Shown here piece after piece: positions 18,761 to 27,840 of a DNA stretch of 64,000 bases. A model generated the notes under the pieces. The model was not told the origin of the DNA. It saw only the letters and a list, made by a program, of their open reading frames with translations, and ran no database searches. Positions within the stretch are counted from its first letter, which is position 1. Every line of letters begins with the position of its first letter. The DNA lies in contig JBGTLU010000061.1 of the NCBI GenBank assembly GCA_041743935.1, positions 35,776-99,775 of the forward strand, in the 5' to 3' direction. The translations under genes were made by a program, and so were the position numbers. Source of the stretch: JBGTLU01 sp041743935 (GTDB lineage Bacteria; Bacteroidota; Bacteroidia; Sphingobacteriales; Sphingobacteriaceae).

Positions 18761-20874
18761 AAAGCAGAGAATTTATTTCTCGTCACAAAAAAACACTTAG
18801 CATAGTAGCAGGTGTATTAGTTATTCTTTTAATTGTATTATTTTCTGTAAGAGGGGTCTTATTAAGGAATATTATATCAAAAGTATCCGCTAACCAATTA
18901 AAAGCAAATCAATTAATAATTTCTACAAATAATGTTAGATTTTCTGGCATATCCACTTTAAAGTTAGATGCTGTAACTATACAGCAGATAGAGAAAGATA
19001 CATTATTAGAAATTAATAATTTAAGTGTAAGAATTAAAATATTTCCTTTACTTTTTGGAGAAATTAGTTTATCTGAACTTAATCTAGACTCGGGTTATTT
19101 ACAATTTGTAATTAAAGATGGGGATAGAAACTTTGATTTTTTATTCAAAAATAATTCGATAGATACTAATCAAATTTCCACAACAAACTCGGCGTTAAAT
19201 ATATCAAAGTTTGTATCGAATCTAATAAACAAAACATTTGCCTTTATACCTAATAACCTATCTGTACGTAAATTCGAATTTAAACTAATAGATGAAGAAA
19301 GTGTGGTGAATATTTCGATGAATAATGCAACCTTATCTGATAATTATTTGAGTACAGAATTTGATGTAAATAATGGAGAAAATAAATGGTTTGCAAAAGG
19401 TTTAATTAATTCCTCTAAGAAACAATTAAATATAAAATTTTACGGAGAATCTAATCCGATTGAGTTATCTTATTTAAAAGACAAATTCGATTTAACGCTT
19501 AAGTTCGATACCATTTCAACTCAAATGGATGAAGTAACCTATCGTAGTAATAAATTACAAATTATAGGTAATTGGAAAGTGAATAATTTGGTTATTAATC
19601 ACCCAAAAATATCATTGGAAGAAGTTGTAATTCCAAATGCAAGTATTGATGCTAACATGGTATTCGGTGAAAATTATATTGCTGTAGATAGTAGCTCTAT
19701 TGCTACAATTAAAGACTTAAAAATTATTCCATTTATTAAATATACTCATGGAGATAACAAAGAATATGAATTAAAAATTAAAGTACCACAAATGCCCGCT
19801 CAATCACTATTTAATTCTTTTCCGCGTGGTTTATTTGTTTCGCTCGAAGGGATAAAAGTAGAAGGAGAATTAGCTTATGATTTACAATTTAAATTAAATA
19901 GTAGAGAACCAGATTCACTACTATTTAATTCTACATTAACTAAACATAATTTTAGAATCATACAATTTGGTAAAGAGAATTTACGAAAAATAAATAGTGT
20001 ATTTAATTATGTTCCCTACGAGTATGGCAGACCCATGAGAACCATAGTAGTTGGTGAGGGAAACCCGAATTATACTCCTTATGAATTTATTTCTGATTAT
20101 TTAAAACAATCGGTATTAAATGCCGAAGACGGTAGTTTTTTCTGGCATAAAGGATTTAATGAAGAGTCGTTCAGAAAATCAATTGCTATAAATTTTAAAG
20201 CAAAAAATTTTAAACGTGGCGGTAGTACTATTTCTATGCAATTAGTAAAAAATGTTTTTCTTAATAGAAATAAAACCGTTTTAAGAAAAGTAGAGGAAGC
20301 ATTAATTGTATGGTTAATTGAGAATAATAATTTAGTTGGAAAACAACGCATGTACGAAGTCTATTTAAATATTATTGAATGGGCGCCAAATATATATGGC
20401 ATTGGAGAAGCATCGAGGTTTTATTTTGATAAAAACCCATCGCAATTAACTCTTGGAGAGAGTATTTTCTTAACTAGTATTGTACCTAAACCAAAAGCAT
20501 TTAAATACTCATTTAATTCGGATGGTACTTTGAGAGACTATTTACTAGGATACTTTAATTTGATACACGGAATTTTAATTAGAAAAGGATTAGCTGAAGA
20601 AGAAACTTACAATTTATTTTCTAGTGTTAAATTAAAAGGCCCAGCATTAAAATATGTAATGCTTACAGAAAGTTTAGAGGATAAAGAATTATTATTCGAT
20701 GAAGAAAATCAACAAGAAATTTTAAGGGAAATTAATGGTATTACAGAAGATATTATTAATCGAAAAAAACCAATTATCCAAGAAGAAAACAAACCTGACG
20801 ACCCAAAAGAAAATCGCCTGGATAGACGAGAACAACGAAAACAAGAAAGAGAAAAACGTAGATCAGGAAATTAA
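18739..20874 (+). CDS. AsmA-like region joined to a GT51 peptidoglycan glycosyltransferase domain
   Basis: A 711-residue membrane-anchored protein. A membrane segment at about residues 19-42 is followed by some 350 residues of beta-rich AsmA-like sequence (LKLDAVTIQQIEKDTLLEIN and LFGEISLSELNLDSG are typical). From about residue 440 a GT51 domain has AEDGSFFWHKGF (catalytic Glu463), RGGSTISMQLVKN and YLNIIEWAPNIYGIGEAS. There is no transpeptidase domain, and the tail is rich in Arg and Lys. It probably polymerises lipid II glycan at the inner membrane, with the AsmA-like part in the periplasm. The start is TTG, overlapping the recombinase-like gene by 22 bases; no ATG lies nearby. Confidence 0.85.
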   Translation: MEQKIFIKSREFISRHKKTLSIVAGVLVILLIVLFSVRGVLLRNIISKVSANQLKANQLIISTNNVRFSGISTLKLDAVTIQQIEKDTLLEINNLSVRIKIFPLLFGEISLSELNLDSGYLQFVIKDGDRNFDFLFKNNSIDTNQISTTNSALNISKFVSNLINKTFAFIPNNLSVRKFEFKLIDEESVVNISMNNATLSDNYLSTEFDVNNGENKWFAKGLINSSKKQLNIKFYGESNPIELSYLKDKFDLTLKFDTISTQMDEVTYRSNKLQIIGNWKVNNLVINHPKISLEEVVIPNASIDANMVFGENYIAVDSSSIATIKDLKIIPFIKYTHGDNKEYELKIKVPQMPAQSLFNSFPRGLFVSLEGIKVEGELAYDLQFKLNSREPDSLLFNSTLTKHNFRIIQFGKENLRKINSVFNYVPYEYGRPMRTIVVGEGNPNYTPYEFISDYLKQSVLNAEDGSFFWHKGFNEESFRKSIAINFKAKNFKRGGSTISMQLVKNVFLNRNKTVLRKVEEALIVWLIENNNLVGKQRMYEVYLNIIEWAPNIYGIGEASRFYFDKNPSQLTLGESIFLTSIVPKPKAFKYSFNSDGTLRDYLLGYFNLIHGILIRKGLAEEETYNLFSSVKLKGPALKYVMLTESLEDKELLFDEENQQEILREINGITEDIINRKKPIIQEENKPDDPKENRLDRREQRKQEREKRRSGN

Positions 20875-21251
20875 TTCGGCGGTTCCCAAAGTTCAATTTT
20901 ATTGCCCTCAGGATCTAAAATCCAGCCAAATTTACCAAACTCACTTTCTTCAGTTTCATCCATCACCGTTACTCCTTCCTCCCGTAACGTTGCAAGTAGT
21001 TCAGTTAGATTTTCGACCCTATAATTAATCATAAACTCTTTAGCGCTTGGTTCAAAGTAATTAGTATCTGGCTTAAACGGACTCCAAGCAGTGTATCCTT
21101 CTTTATCCGGATTATCGGCATGACGCCAAGGAAATACTGCTCCCCATAATTCGCTTTGTATGCCTAAATGCTTAGCATACCATTTTCTTATTTCCGTTTG
21201 ATTAGCAGTTTTAAAAAAAATACCGCCAATACCCGTAACTCTTTTTTTCAT
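20871..21251 (-). CDS. VOC (glyoxalase/bleomycin-resistance-like) family protein
   Basis: A 126-residue protein with one vicinal-oxygen-chelate fold: GIGGIFFKTANQTEIRKWY at the start, and the ending FGWILDPEGNKIELWEP with the metal-ligand Glu. Substrate cannot be told from sequence. Its stop shares the four bases TTAA with the stop of the convergent glycosyltransferase gene. Its start overlaps the DUF4153 stop (TAATG), so the two are translationally coupled. Base composition is clearly higher in G+C than both neighbours. Confidence 0.85.
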   Translation of the reverse strand: MKKRVTGIGGIFFKTANQTEIRKWYAKHLGIQSELWGAVFPWRHADNPDKEGYTAWSPFKPDTNYFEPSAKEFMINYRVENLTELLATLREEGVTVMDETEESEFGKFGWILDPEGNKIELWEPPN

Positions 21252-23071
21252 TATTTCAACAAGATAATTCCATTAATTAAATTAATATCTACTGATGCAA
21301 GTTCTTTATCATAATAAAAATTGAAATTGCCAATTATTAATCTAGCATTATTATTTCCATCTATGATAAGGTAATCTTGTGGTAGATTAATTTTATCTGA
21401 ATAAGAATTAGTAATACTATCGTAATTAGTTGTTATGTAATTACTTAGTTTATTTAAATCAAATGTAAATGTATCGTTTGATTTTTTAATTAGTAATTGG
21501 TAATCTGAATCGATATGTAGGATAATATCTTCCGATTTATATTTATTATCCGTAATGGTTGCATTTAATAATAGAACCGAATTATATCCGGAAATCGTGG
21601 GATTAATATTATCATTAGTTATTCTGTGCCAACGAGCTGTCTCAATTGCTACTTCGTCATCTATATTAAAATTATATAAATAAACACTACTATTTACACC
21701 AAAAACACTCAATGTACTATCTTTCGTTAATTGACTAGTTTCATAATAATTTTCATTGTTAATATCTAAACTATTTTTATTGGATTGAATTCTATTTAAA
21801 TCTGTTTCTGTAAACTGGCTTAATTTATTTAGTTGATTCTTATCATAAAAATAGTTAACGATAGACGCAATGTGTCTACCATCGTCCACAGTCCAAATAA
21901 AATCACTTTTTATTTTAGACTCTGTTATAGCATTTGCGTTTTTAGCAATCGTTTCAAAACGATTTAATTGACTCCAATTAGATACAGAATTAGCGCTTTG
22001 AGGACCGTAAATACTAATTAAAGCTGCAATACATAAGGAAATAGGAATTATTTTTATGTTGTCCTTAGATTTAAAAACAAAATAAAAGGCAATAAAAGTT
22101 AACCATAGAGTTAATAAAAGTAAGTAATATCTACTTTCAGTAATGCCATAATCATACATGCGTTTGCCAATAGCAATATATAACATGATAATTAATGGAA
22201 AAAGTGCTACATAAAACCATTTAGAAAAAGTTGTAATCCATTTATTTTCATCTAAATTTTTTATCGGGAAAACCAATAAAATAGATAAAATACCAAATAC
22301 AGAATAAGGTAAAATTAAACTAGAAATTATTCCTTTTGGTAATTCCCATTCGAGTAAAATTTTAAATTCATAGGCAATTAAAATGACTAAATAAATACTT
22401 ACTAGCGGTATTAAAACAAATTGGGTAAATGCCTTTAATCCTTTAGGATAATTAGTGTCCTTATTTAACTCTTCCCAATTAGACGGAATACAGGACAAGA
22501 AAAACAGAGTATTAAATATACCTGCTAAAAATACCCAAACATGAAAATAAATAGTAGAATTTATGTTGATATTAAATAATAAATCAGTGGTTCCTATGGC
22601 AGCAGCAATACCCAAGAATAAAACTGCAGAATAAAGTCCGGCGGTTAATATTCTGATAAAAAGCACTTTATTGTATTGCCAAAATCCATTTATTTGACCT
22701 TTAGCAATAAACGGGGCGAATGAAACCAATAAATGTAATGCCACGCTTATACTAAAATACCGGATTGCATCTACTTTATTATCAAATGGATTTAATACAA
22801 AGAATAATAAAACGGAAATAACTAATGCAATTAATTGCCAAAGTGTTTTATTCTTTTCTGTTTTCTCTGCATAAACTACAGCAGAAATACCAAGCAATAG
22901 TCCCAACCCACACGTCATAACCAAACGAATTAGCAATTCATCTTCAGATTTTGTTTCGACCAGATACATGGCCGTTATTGTTCCTAAAAAGGCAAAGAAT
23001 ATTGCAAGCGGGAATCTTTTCAGTGTGGTTATTCCTTCTGAAAGTACATTTTTTAAGGTTGGAAATTTCAT
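21251..23071 (-). CDS. DUF4153 family membrane protein
   Basis: A 606-residue protein with about 10-11 membrane segments in the first 370 residues, then a hydrophilic C-terminal part of about 230 residues that should form one soluble domain. This layout matches the DUF4153 family. The role is unknown. It lies 24 bases downstream of the YifB gene and overlaps the VOC gene by one base, so YifB, DUF4153 and VOC probably form an operon. The coding sequence is unusually AT-rich (12 G/C in the 60 bases from 21301). Confidence 0.8.
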   Translation of the reverse strand: MKFPTLKNVLSEGITTLKRFPLAIFFAFLGTITAMYLVETKSEDELLIRLVMTCGLGLLLGISAVVYAEKTEKNKTLWQLIALVISVLLFFVLNPFDNKVDAIRYFSISVALHLLVSFAPFIAKGQINGFWQYNKVLFIRILTAGLYSAVLFLGIAAAIGTTDLLFNININSTIYFHVWVFLAGIFNTLFFLSCIPSNWEELNKDTNYPKGLKAFTQFVLIPLVSIYLVILIAYEFKILLEWELPKGIISSLILPYSVFGILSILLVFPIKNLDENKWITTFSKWFYVALFPLIIMLYIAIGKRMYDYGITESRYYLLLLTLWLTFIAFYFVFKSKDNIKIIPISLCIAALISIYGPQSANSVSNWSQLNRFETIAKNANAITESKIKSDFIWTVDDGRHIASIVNYFYDKNQLNKLSQFTETDLNRIQSNKNSLDINNENYYETSQLTKDSTLSVFGVNSSVYLYNFNIDDEVAIETARWHRITNDNINPTISGYNSVLLLNATITDNKYKSEDIILHIDSDYQLLIKKSNDTFTFDLNKLSNYITTNYDSITNSYSDKINLPQDYLIIDGNNNARLIIGNFNFYYDKELASVDINLINGIILLK

Positions 23072-23095
23072 AATTTAGGCTTTTAGTTTAGTTAT

Positions 23096-24634
23096 TTATC
23101 CTGCCCAGCCTTCGCGGTCTAGGCTTCGGTATTGTATGGCTTCGGCCAAATGTTCCACTTCAATCTCGTCTTTTCCAGCCAAATCTGCAATGGTGCGAGA
23201 TACTTTTAAAATACGATCATATGCCCTGGCAGATAATCCTAATCTTTCCATGGCCGTTTTTAATAATGCTTGCCCTGCTTGATTAATTTTGCATATATCT
23301 CTCACCGATTTTGTGCTCATTTGTGCATTACTGTAAACTCCTTTATTATTTTCAAATCGTTTTTGCTGTAACTCGCGAGCAGTAATTACTCGCTCTCTTA
23401 CTTGTTCGCTTTTTTCTTCTTTTTTTGTGGCCGATAATTCAGAAAAAGCAACTGGTGTAACTTCTACATGCAAATCTATTCGATCTAGCAATGGCCCTGA
23501 TATTTTTGACAGATATTTTTGAACTACTCCTGGGGAGCAAATACATTCTTTTTCGGGATGATTATAATATCCGCAAGGGCAAGGATTCATAGAAGCTATC
23601 AACATAAAACTAGCCGGAAAATCAATAGCAATTTTTGCTCTAGAAATGGTTACTCTTCTTTCTTCCAATGGTTGGCGCATTACCTCCAAAACGGTTCGCT
23701 TAAACTCTGGTAACTCATCTAAAAACAGCACCCCATTATGTGCCAATGATATTTCTCCGGGTTGAGGATAGCCCCCACCTCCCACCAAAGCCACATCGCT
23801 GATGGTGTGATGAGGAGAGCGAAATGGGCGAGTTGATAACAATGAATCATTGGTGCTAAGTTTGCCGGCAACGGAATGAATTTTGGTGGTTTCCAATGCT
23901 TCGTGCAAGGTTAAGGGAGGTAATATGGTTGGAAGTCTTTTTGCCAACATGGTTTTACCTGCACCGGGTGGACCAATTAGAATGGCGTTATGCCCTCCGG
24001 CTGCTGCAATTTCTAGCGCTCTTTTAATATTAGATTGGCCTTTAACATCCGAAAAATCGGCTTCGTAATTATTTATGCTGTTTAAAAACTCTGCTCTGGT
24101 ATCTATTTTTAAGGGCTCAATTTTAGCTTTACCAGATAGGAAATCAACCACTTCACGCAAACTTTCGGCACCATATACTTCCAAATCACTAACGATAGCA
24201 GCTTCTCTGGCATTTTGTTTTGGGAGGATAAACCCTTTAAAACCTTCGTTTTTTGCTTGTATGGCAATGGGCAGGGCGCCTTTCATGGCTTGTAAGCCAC
24301 CGTCAAGAGAAAGCTCTCCCATGATGATATACTCGTTTAATTTTTCTTGATCAATTTGCCCAGATGCAGCTAAAATTCCTAATGCAATGGTTAAATCATA
24401 AGAAGAACCTTCTTTTCTAATATCGGCGGGAGCAAGATTTACCACCACTTTTTGGCGGGGCATTTTAAACCCATTGTTTTTTATGGCAGAATCTACTCGT
24501 TGTTGGCTTTCTTTCACCGCATTATCAGGCAGGCCAACAATAAAATATTTTATGCCAGAACTTACATTCACTTCAACCGTTACTGTAGTAGCATTAATAC
24601 CATAAACTGCACTACCAAAAGTTTTTCCAAGCAT
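23096..24634 (-). CDS. YifB/ComM family Mg-chelatase-like AAA ATPase
   Basis: A 512-residue AAA+ protein. It has an N-terminal ChlI/Lon-protease-like domain (residues about 20-140), a Walker A LIGPPGAGKTMLAKRLP, the block LFLDELPEFKRTVLEVMRQPLE, a CPCGYYNHPEKECICSP cysteine cluster, and a C-terminal ComM domain. In naturally transformable species ComM is a helicase for branch migration during DNA uptake; whether this organism is competent is not known. First gene of a minus-strand group. Confidence 0.93.
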   Translation of the reverse strand: MLGKTFGSAVYGINATTVTVEVNVSSGIKYFIVGLPDNAVKESQQRVDSAIKNNGFKMPRQKVVVNLAPADIRKEGSSYDLTIALGILAASGQIDQEKLNEYIIMGELSLDGGLQAMKGALPIAIQAKNEGFKGFILPKQNAREAAIVSDLEVYGAESLREVVDFLSGKAKIEPLKIDTRAEFLNSINNYEADFSDVKGQSNIKRALEIAAAGGHNAILIGPPGAGKTMLAKRLPTILPPLTLHEALETTKIHSVAGKLSTNDSLLSTRPFRSPHHTISDVALVGGGGYPQPGEISLAHNGVLFLDELPEFKRTVLEVMRQPLEERRVTISRAKIAIDFPASFMLIASMNPCPCGYYNHPEKECICSPGVVQKYLSKISGPLLDRIDLHVEVTPVAFSELSATKKEEKSEQVRERVITARELQQKRFENNKGVYSNAQMSTKSVRDICKINQAGQALLKTAMERLGLSARAYDRILKVSRTIADLAGKDEIEVEHLAEAIQYRSLDREGWAG

Positions 24635-24712
24635 ATGTTAAGCTTTTGAAAATTCAATTTAGGTATTAGAATTGTTAAAGCAAATAACTTTTATAAAAAC
24701 CTACAAGAAATC

Positions 24713-24720
24713 TAAATTTG
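24713..24720 (+). promoter_or_regulatory. -7 element of the sterol-desaturase-family gene
   Basis: A perfect TAAATTTG six bases before the ATG at 24727, giving a leader of a few bases at most. No -33 TTG at a usual distance. Confidence 0.45.
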
Positions 24721-24726
24721 TAAAGC

Positions 24727-25653
24727 ATGGAATTTGAGCTTCAATACATTTCTTGGATTGCAGGAGCACCTCTTTTTACGGTGATTATACTTGCAGAAAT
24801 AATCATAAGCAGGTTGCATGATGTAAATCTATACACAACAAAAGAAACCATAACCAATGTATATTTAATGTGTTGTCAAATGGCAGTGGATTTTGCATTT
24901 AAATTTGTGAGTTTAGTGGCACTAGCCTGGTGTTATTCTAATCTGTTTTTTAACATAGAATCTGCTTGGATTTACTGGATTTCGTTGGTATTATTGGTGG
25001 ATTTAGCTTATTATTTTTTACACTGGCTAGATCATAATTGCCGTTTATTTTGGGCCATTCACGTAACGCATCACTCCAGTGCAGAGTTTAACATTTCAAC
25101 CGGCTTCCGGTCTTCCGTTTTTCAGCCTTTATACAGGTTTATTTTCTTTTTGCCTATCGCCTTTATGGGTTTTAATCCGATAGATATATTATTTGTCTAT
25201 GCCATTGGGCAAATGTATGGCAACTTGGTTCATACACAACTTCGTACACGTTGGGGATGGTTAGAGTATATTTTGGTTACTCCATCGCACCACCGGGTGC
25301 ACCATGCAAGCAATATTCCGTTTTTAGATAAAAATATTGGGATGGTGTTTATTTTTTGGGATAAACTTTTTGGCACTTATGCCAATGAAAAACTCATTGA
25401 AGGGAAAGAGAAACTAATTTATGGTTTAACTAAACCAATTGAAAGACCTAATCATCCGGGAGATGTTATTTTTCATGAGTGGTATGCTTTGTTGGAAGAT
25501 TTGAAAAAACCGGTTCCGCTATCCACCAAAATAAACTATTTATTGAAAGCTCCGGGATGGAGTCCGGATGGAAGCACTAAAACATCTAAACAATTACAAA
25601 AAGAATGGTTGGAAAAAAATAATGCAGAACTATCTTTCCAGGTAGTCAATTAA
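24727..25653 (+). CDS. Sterol desaturase / fatty acid hydroxylase family protein
   Basis: A 308-residue integral membrane di-iron enzyme. Four membrane segments precede and surround the histidine boxes HWLDH, HVTHH and, further on, HHRVHH, the ligand set of this superfamily. Substrate is unknown; in bacteria these proteins hydroxylate or desaturate lipids such as fatty acids, sphingolipids or hopanoids. The last 24 bases overlap the end of the convergent gmhA gene, so the two mRNAs are complementary at their 3' ends. Confidence 0.9.
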   Translation: MEFELQYISWIAGAPLFTVIILAEIIISRLHDVNLYTTKETITNVYLMCCQMAVDFAFKFVSLVALAWCYSNLFFNIESAWIYWISLVLLVDLAYYFLHWLDHNCRLFWAIHVTHHSSAEFNISTGFRSSVFQPLYRFIFFLPIAFMGFNPIDILFVYAIGQMYGNLVHTQLRTRWGWLEYILVTPSHHRVHHASNIPFLDKNIGMVFIFWDKLFGTYANEKLIEGKEKLIYGLTKPIERPNHPGDVIFHEWYALLEDLKKPVPLSTKINYLLKAPGWSPDGSTKTSKQLQKEWLEKNNAELSFQVVN

Positions 25654-26190
25654 TGCATGAATTATTTTGATGTGTATTTCCTGAGCACGGTCTGCAAACT
25701 CTGAGTATGGTGCTCTAATTTCTATATCTGCTATCTTCGCTAACGCTCCACCATCTTTTCCGGTAAGTGCCACCACAAAAATGCCTAGTTCCTTTGCAGT
25801 TTGGGCAGCTTTTATAACATTTTTGGAATTACCGCTTGTGCTTATTGCCAAAAGCACATCACCTTTATTTCCTAAAGCTTCTAAATACCTAGAGAAGACA
25901 AATTCATAGCCGTAATCATTAGCAACACAACTAATGTGAGTAGGATCAGAAATAGAAACTGCAGGTAATGCTTTTCTATCTAAACGATATCTGCCTGAAA
26001 GTTCTTCGGCAAAGTGCATGGCATCACTCATGGAACCGCCATTGCCGCAAGAGATTATTTTGTTTCCGTTGCGTATGGCAGCAGCCATCACATCGCCGGC
26101 AGTTTTTATGTTTATCAAATTAGCCTCATCAGCCAAAAAATTAGCTAATAGACTTTGTGCTTCGATAAAATGTGCTTTAATTTTCTCCAA
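25630..26190 (-). CDS. gmhA: D-sedoheptulose 7-phosphate isomerase
   Basis: Converts sedoheptulose 7-phosphate to glycero-manno-heptose 7-phosphate, the first step of heptose synthesis for lipopolysaccharide. The 186-residue SIS-domain protein has SCGNGGSMSDAMHFAEELSGRYR, the LAISTSGNSKNVIKA phosphate loop and the ending EIHIKIIHALID, all typical of GmhA. It is the last gene after a small membrane protein, and other heptose genes are not in the window. It ends inside the convergent desaturase gene. Confidence 0.92.
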   Translation of the reverse strand: MEKIKAHFIEAQSLLANFLADEANLINIKTAGDVMAAAIRNGNKIISCGNGGSMSDAMHFAEELSGRYRLDRKALPAVSISDPTHISCVANDYGYEFVFSRYLEALGNKGDVLLAISTSGNSKNVIKAAQTAKELGIFVVALTGKDGGALAKIADIEIRAPYSEFADRAQEIHIKIIHALIDYLER

Positions 26191-26197
26191 TTGGATT

Positions 26198-26500
26198 TTA
26201 GTTAATAAACATTAGTATTAATATTGAGATAAACCAAATATACCCAGTCCACTTTTCTAATCTCGAGTTTAATTCTAAGTCAAGTTTTTTACGATCAAAA
26301 AATCTCCAGAGGCCGTACCCGAATAACCAAATAAATATAAATGCAATAAAAATATATGACGAAACAAGTTCATTTATATTATAATTTTCTATATCATACA
26401 TTATAATCAGAAATAATACAAAAAACATTAACCAAATTTTTTCAATTTCATAATGTTTGCGAATGGCTTCTTCGCGTTCGGGGGTGTATTTATTTTCCAT
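26198..26500 (-). CDS. Small membrane protein of unknown function
   Basis: A 100-residue protein not recognised. It has a charged N-terminus (KYTPEREEAIRKHYEIEK), two membrane segments at about residues 22-37 and 47-66, a basic loop and a third segment at about 85-99. It ends seven bases before the gmhA start, so the two are probably cotranscribed. Confidence 0.6.
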   Translation of the reverse strand: MENKYTPEREEAIRKHYEIEKIWLMFFVLFLIIMYDIENYNINELVSSYIFIAFIFIWLFGYGLWRFFDRKKLDLELNSRLEKWTGYIWFISILILMFIN

Positions 26501-26549
26501 GAGCGTTTTAATTTTAAACTAAATTAAAATTTAACCAATAAAAAACTAT

Positions 26550-27806
26550 CTAATTCTTCACCAATTTATACAATCCACCTCTTGGGCTTTTTGGATTCAC
26601 ATCCTGACTGGTTAATACATATATTTCGCCAAAGCTATCTTCTCCAAAACTTAGTATTCGGATGTCTTTGGGCATATTTTCTATAAGCAGTTTACCTCCG
26701 GTAAATTTTCCTTTTTCTTCGTTTAGGTAAAATAATGGGCCTGTCCAATCAGCAAAAACGTATTTACCTTTCAACTCATTAATAGCATTACCTCTGTAAA
26801 CATATCCCCCGGTTATGCTTATCCCCACTTTATGGTCGTATTCAAAAATGGGCATTTCTAAACCATCGGTTTTACAATTAGGTTCAAAACAATGAGATGC
26901 TTCCATGATACGCCAGCCGTAATTTCCACCTTTTTTGATAATATTCACTTCTTCCCATTTATCTTGTCCAACATCGGCACAAAACAAACGGCCTGTTGGT
27001 TTATCAAATGAAAAGCGCCATGGATTGCGTAATCCGTATGCCCAAATTTCAGGTTTTGCTCCGGCTTTCCCTACAAAAGGATTATCCGCAGGTACAGAAT
27101 AAGTGCTGCCTTTGTTCACATCAATTCTCAAAATCTTGCCCAATAATGTGTTCAAATCTTGTCCGTTACCTATCGTACCAAATTGATCTCCCGCACCACC
27201 CCCATCGCCACTGGCAATGTAAAGATAACCATCAGGTCCAAATGCTAACTGACCACCATTGTGATTGGGTTTTGGTTGCTCAAAGGTTAAGATAATGCGC
27301 TCGGAAGCTGGGTCGGCTATGTTCGGATTAGCAGCCGATGTTTTAAATTCGGATACTACGGTTTTGTGGTTACTGCCTCTAACAGTAGATGGCGCAGAGT
27401 AATACACGTAAAAATTTTTGTTTTGCGCATACTGCGGATGAAATGCCATGCCCAATAATCCTCGTTCATCATATATACCGCTTAAACTTACCATCTTGTT
27501 TTGGACATCTAGAAAAGGGATAGTGAGTTGCCTGCCATTTTGTACGATGCGAATAAAACCACGTTGTTCAACCACAAATAATTTGGTATTATCTCCTGGA
27601 GGCACTTCTAATGCAACCGGCGAACTTAATTCGGTAGATATTTGCTGAAATTTTAGCTTAATTACGTTTGATTGAGCAGATTCCACCGGATCAGTAGTTA
27701 CATTTTCTGATTTTGTAGTGTTTGGTTCGCCTTCGTTACATGCAAGGTTGGTAGAACTAAATAATGCCAACATCGCAATGGCAATTGTTTTTTGAAGAAT
27801 CATCAT
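26550..27806 (-). CDS. PQQ-dependent sugar dehydrogenase (GDL/Hhip-like propeller)
   Basis: A 418-residue exported six-bladed propeller of the soluble glucose dehydrogenase family, enzymes that oxidise aldose sugars with PQQ. Family motifs are VEQRGFIRIV, DERGLLGMAFHPQY, KPNHNGGQLAFGPDGYLYIASGDGG (with the active-site His) and YGLRNPWRFSFD (with the PQQ-contacting Arg). The signal sequence ends at NLAC; a lipoprotein is possible but the box is not standard. A second ATG three bases later (27803) is equally good. It lies 34 bases after pfkA on the same strand. No PQQ synthesis genes are in the window, so the cofactor source is open. Confidence 0.88.
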   Translation of the reverse strand: MMILQKTIAIAMLALFSSTNLACNEGEPNTTKSENVTTDPVESAQSNVIKLKFQQISTELSSPVALEVPPGDNTKLFVVEQRGFIRIVQNGRQLTIPFLDVQNKMVSLSGIYDERGLLGMAFHPQYAQNKNFYVYYSAPSTVRGSNHKTVVSEFKTSAANPNIADPASERIILTFEQPKPNHNGGQLAFGPDGYLYIASGDGGGAGDQFGTIGNGQDLNTLLGKILRIDVNKGSTYSVPADNPFVGKAGAKPEIWAYGLRNPWRFSFDKPTGRLFCADVGQDKWEEVNIIKKGGNYGWRIMEASHCFEPNCKTDGLEMPIFEYDHKVGISITGGYVYRGNAINELKGKYVFADWTGPLFYLNEEKGKFTGGKLLIENMPKDIRILSFGEDSFGEIYVLTSQDVNPKSPRGGLYKLVKN

Positions 27807-27840
27807 TTATTAAATTTTATTAAAAGTAATTAAAAGTTTA

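Noticed and set aside
17531..23071. Integrative element with attachment sites
   Set aside because: There is a recombinase-like gene, but no tRNA end, no direct repeats that I could find and no mobility or cargo genes.
26501..26549. Terminator after the small membrane gene region
   Set aside because: AATTTTAA-6-TTAAAATT is only A-T pairs and weak; not enough for a call.
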